Assembly (NCBI GenBank): GCA_019055375.1 | Contig: JAHQIW010000270.1 | Location: 124,001 to 188,000 of the forward strand | Length of the DNA: 64,000 nt | Origin: Parelaphostrongylus tenuis | Taxonomy: Eukaryota > Nematoda > Chromadorea > Rhabditida > Metastrongylidae | Reading direction: 5' to 3' | In this document: positions 57,436-64,000 of the stretch, in pieces | Layout of the letters: every line of letters begins with the position of its first letter | Position numbering within the stretch: position 1 is the stretch's first letter | Translations under genes and position numbers: made by a program | The notes under the pieces: generated by a model | Told to the model about the DNA's origin: nothing | Seen by the model: only the letters and a program-made list of their open reading frames with translations | Database searches by the model: none

Positions 57436-60400
57436 GGGAATATCACCTGTATCACCTGTCGTCCCGTTGATCGTCGAGTGACTCGAGCGGGTACCAGCAA
57501 CTCTTCCATTTTTCCCTATCGCGTGCAAGAGTAGCCCAGTGGGTCCTCCTTGCTCTAGGAATTCGCTGAGCATCATATCTTTCTTCCATCGCTTTCGTGA
57601 AGAAATCGGACCAACGGGTCAGTGGTCTTCCTTTAGAGCGCTTGACGTCCCGAGGAATCCAGTCGGTAACGGCTCTCGTCCATCGGTTGTCGTTGAAGCG
57701 CATCACGTGTCCGGCCCACCTTATTTTCGATATCCTGGCGTGTAGAACGGCGTCTCTGATTTTCGATCGTTGACGTAGGTCGGAAGTTCGGATCTTTTGT
57801 CTCATTTGCGAAATACGAGACACTCCTAGCATCGACCTTTCAACTGCGCGTTCGATAACGGCAAGTGATCTTTCATCCTGCTTACGTAGCGACCAGGTTT
57901 CTGCTGCATACGTTAGGGCAGGGATAATTGTCGAGTCGAAAAGGTGGGCACGGAGTCGGATGTTCTTTGCCTCTTCACTACATCTTCGATGCTCTTAAAC
58001 GTTCCCCAAGCCGCTCGTTTCCTCCTGCTCAACTCTGAGGCTAGGTCGTTCATCATGTTGATTTCACGACATAGATAGATGTAACTGGAGCATTCGGAAA
58101 TTGTCGTTCCGTTGAGCGTGAATGGGGCATTAGAAACCCATCCGTTCCTCATGAACATTGTTTTCGTTAGATTCAGTTGAAGACCGATCTTTCCACAGGC
58201 GTTATCGAAATCAGTCAACATTCGTTCCGCTTGGCTGATGTTTGGTGTTATGAGAACGATATCGTCAGCAAAGCGAAGATGGTTTAATTGTCGACCGTCA
58301 ATTTTCACTCCCATTTCGTCCCATTCTAATGTTCGCATGACGTTTTGTAGGGTGGCAGTGAATAGTTTTGGCGATATTGTATCGCCTTACCGAACCCCTC
58401 TTCTTACGTCAATTGTGATATTGTTGTAGAATGGAGATATTCTGGTCGTGAAATCTTTATAAAGCTCACGAAGGATCATCATGTACCGAGTAGGGACGCC
58501 CTGGTTATCCGGAGCCTCTATAACCGCTTCTGTTTCCACTGAATCAAAGGCTTTTTTCAGATCGATGAAAGTGAGACAGAGTGGTTGTTTGTACTCTCGC
58601 GAAACTTCAATGAGTCTTGTGATCGTGTGGATGTGGTCCATGGTACTAAATCCTTTTCTGAACCCTGCTTGTTTGCATGGCTGTCCTTCGTCCAGTGTTC
58701 TGCCAGTCCTGTTCAGGATGACTCGAGTAAAGAGTTTATAAACAACGGACAGCAAGCAGATTGGGCGATAATTGCCTATGTCGTGAAGGTCTCCCTTTTT
58801 GAACAACAATACGGTCTTGCTGGTTTTCCATTGAATAGGGACCTTGCATTCTGACAGGTAGCGAGTGAAGAGCCGAGCCAGGGTGTTGATGAGAACTGGC
58901 GGCAGGTTCTTCAGGTGTTCTGGTCTAATCCTGTCTGGACCGGGTGTTGTTCTGTTTTTCACCGACGATATAGCATGTCGGATTTCGGAAGGAAGGACCG
59001 GTGGAACGACATATTCGTCCTCTTTCAATTTATATGACGGTAAGAGAACATGGCTAGCGAAGAGATCCGAGTAGTACTGGTGGATTATTTTCTCCATAGC
59101 CCTTCTGGAAGTTGTAAGTGTCCCGTCAGGGTATCGGAGTGCAATCATCTTGGTCTTATAGTTGGCGAAGCCTCGCTGGGCTTTGCGAATGCTCTTCCCA
59201 GCTTCTGCAGCTTCTGCCATAACTGCTGCTCTTCTCTCTTTAAGGTCTTCTTTTATCGCTTCTCTGCATCGTTTCGCAACTTCGGACGTAAGGTTTCGGT
59301 TGCCTGCGGCTCGTGCGATTCCACGTTGACGTATCAGCTCGAGTGTCTGCGGAGACAAGCGTCTCCTCGTGACCTTAGGACTCTCGGCTTTTATAGCGCT
59401 AACGTGAAGATATTCAACGAGTCGATCGTATTCTTCGTCGATGTTGTCGACAACGGTATCTTCCCAAGAGCCGACTAATGATTTGAATACATCCCAGTTT
59501 ATGGTAGTTCTGGGACTTCGTTGTTTGAATTTAGCGGCTTTCTCTCCTCTCCTCGAAAATCGGAACGTTGCGCGAAGGAGGCGATGGTCTGATCCCGTGT
59601 AGAACTTGGGAACAACAGCGACGTCGGTCAGGCAAAACCTTCGATTTACTATGATGTGATCTATTTCGTTATGGTACTCTCCATTGGGAGACTCCCACGT
59701 CCATCGCTGAGAGAGAGGCTTTTGAAATTGCGAGTTACCATGGATGGTTTGGGTCGTCATGATAAACTCGGATAGCCTCTCACCCTGTTCATTCCATTCT
59801 AGTCCGTGGGTCCCTATGTGACGTTCTTCAGACGTTCTTCTAGGTCCAATTTTTGCGTTAAAATCTCCGACAATGACCTTGAAGAATGTATGATCTTCTC
59901 TGAAGAATTTTTCGAGGTCCATATAGAACGCTTCGACTTCGTCTTCGTCATAGCTTGATGTTGGTGCGTAAGCAACGAAGATGGTCAAAGCCGGCATAGA
60001 ACCACATCGTTTCAACCGTAATCGTCCGATGCGGGTTGTTAGTTGTTCGAACGAATCAATGTTCACGGTCAAATTCGATTTGACGAGGACGCCAACGCCA
60101 CCGACACCTCTGCGATCGCATGTTCCAAGGAACAGTTCTTCTCCGGTGTCATAGACAGCGTGAAAAGGATGGCGCCTTCTCGTCTCAGCCAGGCCAATGA
60201 CGTCGTACCTTATTCTTCTTGCTTGAATCAACAGATCTTCTACAGCGGATTGTTGAGCAAGGGTTCTCGCATTGTAGGTACAGATCGTCATTTTAGTCCG
60301 TTTCGATCTTGGCAGCCTAGTTCGGCCCTGAGATTTTAGCAGCCTCTCCGTACTCGTCCTACCTGGCGCTGCCGTACCAGGGGCTCTTTCGGGGTCAGGG

Positions 60401-60802
60401 GAATGAGGCCCATATTTGTTACTGTTTTTGGCATTTTTGATACCCAACGTGTAGCTTGCCAGGCTCTAAACGTGGGGGCTGGGTACTCACGAGTAGCTTG
60501 CCAGCCTCTCTCGGAGGAGCGGGAGGAGCTTATTTGTTGGAGGCGACTCCTAACCGCCTCCCATGTACTTCCCAGCCGCTTGATTGCAGGCTTTTGGCCG
60601 ACTTGACTCGTAGAAATAGAGTTTTGTCAAGTCGGCACTGCAGAAGCAGGGAGCTCGTCCCCTGAATCCACCTGCGTCTCTGGGAAGCACACGGTCGCTT
60701 TTGGTTCGCGTTTTATTCCCCTATCCACCACCTGGGGACGCGCCACGTGCCCTCGCGACTAACCGGGCGGGATCCCTCAAAGAGGGAGGTCCGTGGGAAT
60801 AT
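57436..60802 (-). mobile_element. RTE-A retrotransposon, full length, 8-bp TSD
   Basis: Element 57444-60794 (3351 bp) between two copies of GGGAATAT (57436-57443 and 60795-60802). The empty allele is at 27665-27672 in the duplicate. It has a 5' UTR of about 350 bp, one long ORF, and a very short 3' UTR ending in a 9-base-type repeat (ggtgataca). A short 3' UTR, no poly(A) tail, and AP endonuclease before RT are typical of the RTE clade. It carries one stop and one frameshift, so it is probably young. Insertion was accompanied by loss of about 48 bp of flank next to the 3' end. Confidence 0.95.
57452..60447 (-). pseudogene. RTE-A AP endonuclease-reverse transcriptase ORF, two lesions
   Basis: Would encode about 998 residues. 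Residues ~53-300 are the AP endonuclease: TYNARTLAQQ, GLAETRRRHPF (catalytic Glu), VGDFNAKIG (Asp/Asn), EIDHIIVNRR, GSDHRLL. A linker follows. RT: TPGPDRIRPEHLK, NYRPICLLSVVYKLFTR, QAGFRKGFSTMDHIHT, LTFIDLKKAFDSVE (motif A), RRGVR then a TAA at 58387-58389 where the sister copy has Gln of RQGD (motif B), RFADDIVL (motif C, ~58261), and a C-terminal region with YLCREINM and RWAGHVMRFNDNRWTRAVTD. A one-base loss near 57969 shifts the frame; the last frame is 57832-57452. Start chosen at the ATG 60445-60447, the first in frame. An active relative must have existed recently. Confidence 0.92.
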
Positions 60803-62400
60803 GCGAGGCGGAAATTGGCTGACACGGATCTCCTCAAGTCGCAAGTGTCTCAAACGGCAGCACACTCTTCTTCGTATGATCCACCGCGCCCTGTTTTTTT
60901 CACGCGTTGGATCAGACTGTCTAATTATGATTTTTAGCGATGGGACTGCTCAGGTATTCCTCAACAATTTCATTTATTACTACACATTATCGACATTTCT
61001 AAGGGTGTTTAGTATTGAGATATTCCCCAAATTATCATTTAATATTGAAATTTGCTTCCAATCGTCTTCGAATTCTAGACAATCTTTTGCCAAAGCGGGA
61101 TATTTTTAAAATAATTTGAACAAAGGTCGTTTAAAATTTGTGCTTTGGAGGAATGACGGCTGTTCTGGTGGCAACGAAAGCTCAAAATTCACGTCAGTTG
61201 CAATCACTGAGCGCGGTCTCGCACCTTTTGCTATTCGTATCCGCCCACAGCATATTTACGGTCTCGAATTACCAAAGAAGTAATCAGCGTCTCTTCATGC
61301 TTATCTTTAATTACAACCTTATGCAGTGGGCTTTGATCTCCTTTCTTTCAGCCTGGAAGGTTGCTTGTTTATTGTTCTCGAGCATTGAATGTGGAGTGCG
61401 ATTTCTTGCACTATTCCCGTCTACCGGTGAAGTCTACTGAATGCTGACTTTTATCATGATACTTTTAGGCATCAGTTTGGATATTATGAAGCTACTCTTA
61501 TTTGCTTGTTGTTTGGTTTGTTGCTTCCTCTTAGGGCGCACCTAAATTGTTCTCGGGTTTTCTTTCTGCTCCTTGCCATTAAAGTTTTTTTTAGCCGATT
61601 CGGGTTGTTGAGAGTGTCGTTCTCCCCAATTATAGTGTATGTATGTATGTATTATGAAGATCGGTGCATTTTTTTCCGTTGAAATCATGTGAATTAACTG
61701 TATCTCCTCTATTCATCGATCGAAGGCTTCACTAATGGGTTTGTTTTTACATATGAAGTTTTTTCATAATTGTTATAGTTTCGCGTTTGGCCTTGTGCAT
61801 AGCCCTATTCAAGCACATATTTGTCTATGACGCTGTTTTTTCTAATGGATCTATCGTAGTCGTTATGCATCGTGCGAGTCTTTTTGTAGTGTGTAACAAA
61901 TTTGATTTCTCTTTTGAAAAGATCTTCACGTTTGCCTTTGTTATTACTCATTTAATGTCTCTCATCGTTCAGCATTCTATAATATAATACGGAACTGCCG
62001 GCAGTCAATCATCTGCGTACCATCTCAGCTCACGTTTTCTCTTCTCTGTATCAGATTATGCAGATTTCGATTCATTTGCACGAATTTTGTATATTTGTTC
62101 TGTTCTCTGTTAAAATATGTCCATCTGATTGTCAGTTTCTGACTTTGATGTTGCCAAAAAATACTTGCTGTAGGAGAGAGCAGAATTCAGAGATGTTCCA
62201 TATACTGCCCATAACGAGGTGAAAAATCTCACTTCGGGTCGTGACCTTATGGATACGATTACACGATTTCGCCACGAATTTTCTCTGTACCTAACTTCTG
62301 AGCGCCGTTCTATTCTTCAACTGACATGCGACAACATGACTTCAATAGAGGCCATGATGAAACACGGTGGCCGGTCTAACCTCTAGAAAGCTCACATTTC

Positions 62401-62528
62401 CAGTGGCTTATATGGGTGTAAAGGCCACATATGCAATCAGTCACCTCGACGGAAGTTATAACTTCAAGACAATTGCATGGCGCATCTCTCAGAGATTGAC
62501 CAGCTCCGAAAGCTTTATCTTTTATTCA
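62401..62528 (+). mobile_element. SINE-A 3' fragment
   Basis: Duplicate of 29260-29385 ('aaaggccacatatgcaatca', 'gcatctctcagagattgac', AGCTTTATCT). Confidence 0.7.
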
Positions 62529-63653
62529 TTACAGTGGTGCACGGAGGAGCTTTCTCGCACTTCTTGTACTTGGCTTGTATCTCATTAATGCAAATATTTA
62601 AACTGCTGCTCGCCCACAAAAAGGTGATCTCCTATTAATTCCTCGCTTTCATTTCCTCTTCAAAACCATTACTGTTGAAGGGTTGCGCAGCCTGGAGAGC
62701 ATGGTCAGCTAAGAGAAATGCTTCTGTCTCCAAGACTGTCATTCTTGACAAGCAATTTCGTTATATTCTAGCTGTCAGTCGCCATGATAACTTTTGGCTA
62801 TTGCTTGGAGTGAAAGGATACTTAAATCAATGCGTAAACATTAAAAATTCCTCGCGGAACATGAACAACTTTATCGAATGTTGCCAGCATTTTATTGCAA
62901 GCACTTTTCATTATTTCCAGGAGGTGTATGGACGAAAAAAGTGGAAAGCTGTGTAGTAAAACATAGCGCTTACACAGGATAAGCAAACTGCTTAAAGTTA
63001 CGAAATTTAGGGAAAGCTCGGACTAAGTGATCAAAATTGTGCACAGCTTCCAAATTATGGAACATTATGAGCCGTGTGACTTCCATAGGAGTTACAGCGA
63101 TCATCACCAAATTAGGCTTTGTGTCATGCGCAGAAAGGAGAGGACTTAGGCTTCCGTGTTTAGGCCGTAACGATTAGAGTCCTCTTTTCTGCGATGTAAA
63201 CCTTCGTAGTCAGAATGGATCATATCGGTCGAGTGAAGAGATGAACGTTTGAATAAAGTGATAAGGCGATGGATTCTTTAAGCTAAAAATCATACTACTA
63301 GTGATTTTTTCTTGTTTGATCAACGGAGTTTGACAGCGTAGAGTTTTGTTTCATCTAGCGTGGAACCTCGGCCATTCGTAGATCCTGACTCGAGCAAATA
63401 ATTCTAATGCACCATAACATCTTTCAATTTTAGACAATCACGATCAAGGTTGCTTAGTATGCAGATCTCTTATGTATCATCGCACCTGCTTTTCTTTGCT
63501 CACCTCTTTTCCCACTGTTCACCAAATTGATAGACCCATGTTGTGTCTGAAAGCTCAACCCGCTCAATACGAAGTGCAAATGGGGCCTAACTGAGAAGCG
63601 ATTTCAATATACCTAGAAAGCCTTTGATGTCAACATACCATTTAGTTATTTAT

Positions 63654-64000
63654 ATGAGCGGAAGAACAACGACGTTTACTTTAGTTTCGATATCTTCTCG
63701 CATCAGACGAAACTCAGAAGTAGCCGTTGAGCTCAAAGATGTGAAACTAATCGACTTTTTGTCGAACCTTATTCGACCTCAGCATTTGATGCCAACCATG
63801 ATCACACAGGCATTCGTTAGTTATAAAACTTTCTACGCCGTGCCTCTTTTGCTCTGTGCTGACCCGCATGGCTGGGTTAGTACATGGCGTCCCCAATGGG
63901 TTAAAGAACCACACGAAAAAAGATTGGCCTTTTTTTATTCTAGCGTTCTGATAACAAGTTGCGATGTGATAACTACATATCAAAGAATAAGTGATATGCA
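63654..64000 (+). CDS. Hypothetical frame running off the window, partner of 30494
   Basis: Opens with ATG at 63654 (MSGRTTTFTLVSISSRIRRN) and has no stop to the last base, 115 codons. It matches the 100-residue frame at 30494-30796 across most of its length and keeps frame through a six-base gap. Then it reads on where that copy stops (AFFYSSVLITSCDVITT). No known domain. Confidence 0.35.
   Translation, partial: MSGRTTTFTLVSISSRIRRNSEVAVELKDVKLIDFLSNLIRPQHLMPTMITQAFVSYKTFYAVPLLLCADPHGWVSTWRPQWVKEPHEKRLAFFYSSVLITSCDVITTYQRISDM

Larger units (their letters stand above)
56810..64000. repeat. Segmental duplication, part 2 partner of 27012-30850
   Basis: Aligns with 27012-30850 across its length, with the RTE-A insertion at 57444-60794 as the main difference. 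The alignment is still good at the last base of the window, so the duplicated block continues beyond it. Confidence 0.9.

Noticed and set aside
59050..59478. 142-residue plus-strand frame
   Set aside because: Shadow of the RTE-A ORF on the other strand; the same shadow appears at 21250-21528 and 36276-36680.
60445..60794. HDV-like self-cleaving ribozyme at the RTE-A 5' end
   Set aside because: Some RTE-type elements start with one, so I looked for the nested double pseudoknot. Only a simple CCTC-TTT-GAGG hairpin is evident and no convincing P1 pairing.
1..64000. CRISPR array or bacterial-style operon
   Set aside because: No regularly spaced short repeats, no ribosome-binding-site-led gene runs; introns and retroelements show a eukaryotic genome.

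Overview
The window looks like eukaryotic, nematode DNA. It is AT-rich with GT-AG split exons, carries RTE-type non-LTR retrotransposons of the kind familiar from strongylid worms, has Penelope-like elements with a GIY-YIG endonuclease, and holds a secreted protein gene that seems nematode-restricted. A hookworm or related clade V parasite is my best guess; this is an inference without a database search. I see no intact, confidently functional host gene. The window is mostly repeats, relics and duplicated blocks.

Layout. 0-3.4 kb: dispersed repeats, a foldback element and a tiny ribozyme-bearing insertion. 3.4-8.0 kb: a five-exon secreted-protein pseudogene (copy 1) with an RTE fragment in an intron. 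8.4-12.7 kb: a SINE and a decayed RTE element (subfamily B) whose endonuclease frame is cleanly interrupted by a 553-bp element holding two hammerhead ribozymes. 14.4-14.8 kb: a decayed tandem copy of that ribozyme element. 19.6-23.0 kb: RTE subfamily A. 24.5-25.5 kb: Penelope-like relic. 25.7-30.85 kb: a block duplicated at 51.2-52.5 plus 56.8-64.0 kb. 34.5-38.4 kb: an RTE-B relic, a full SINE and a 5'-truncated RTE-A. 38.8-42.4 kb: copy 2 of the secreted-protein gene. 43-50 kb: inverted SINE pairs, polo-like kinase N-lobe remnant and a second Penelope-like element. 52.5-54.1 kb: the rest of the polo-like kinase pseudogene. 57.4-60.8 kb: a nearly intact RTE-A.

The elements form a plausible mobility network. 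RTE-A/B (AP endonuclease plus reverse transcriptase) and Penelope-like elements (RT plus GIY-YIG) supply retrotransposition machinery. tRNA-headed SINEs and a ~320-bp hammerhead-ribozyme element look like their non-autonomous passengers. The ribozyme element has tandem units, a type I hammerhead, 11-12 bp target duplications and an internal inversion. This resembles the 'retrozymes' described in plants and metazoans, and it is the most interesting thing here.

All family assignments rest on motifs read by eye. Boundaries of old repeats are approximate, while those with target-site duplications are to the base.
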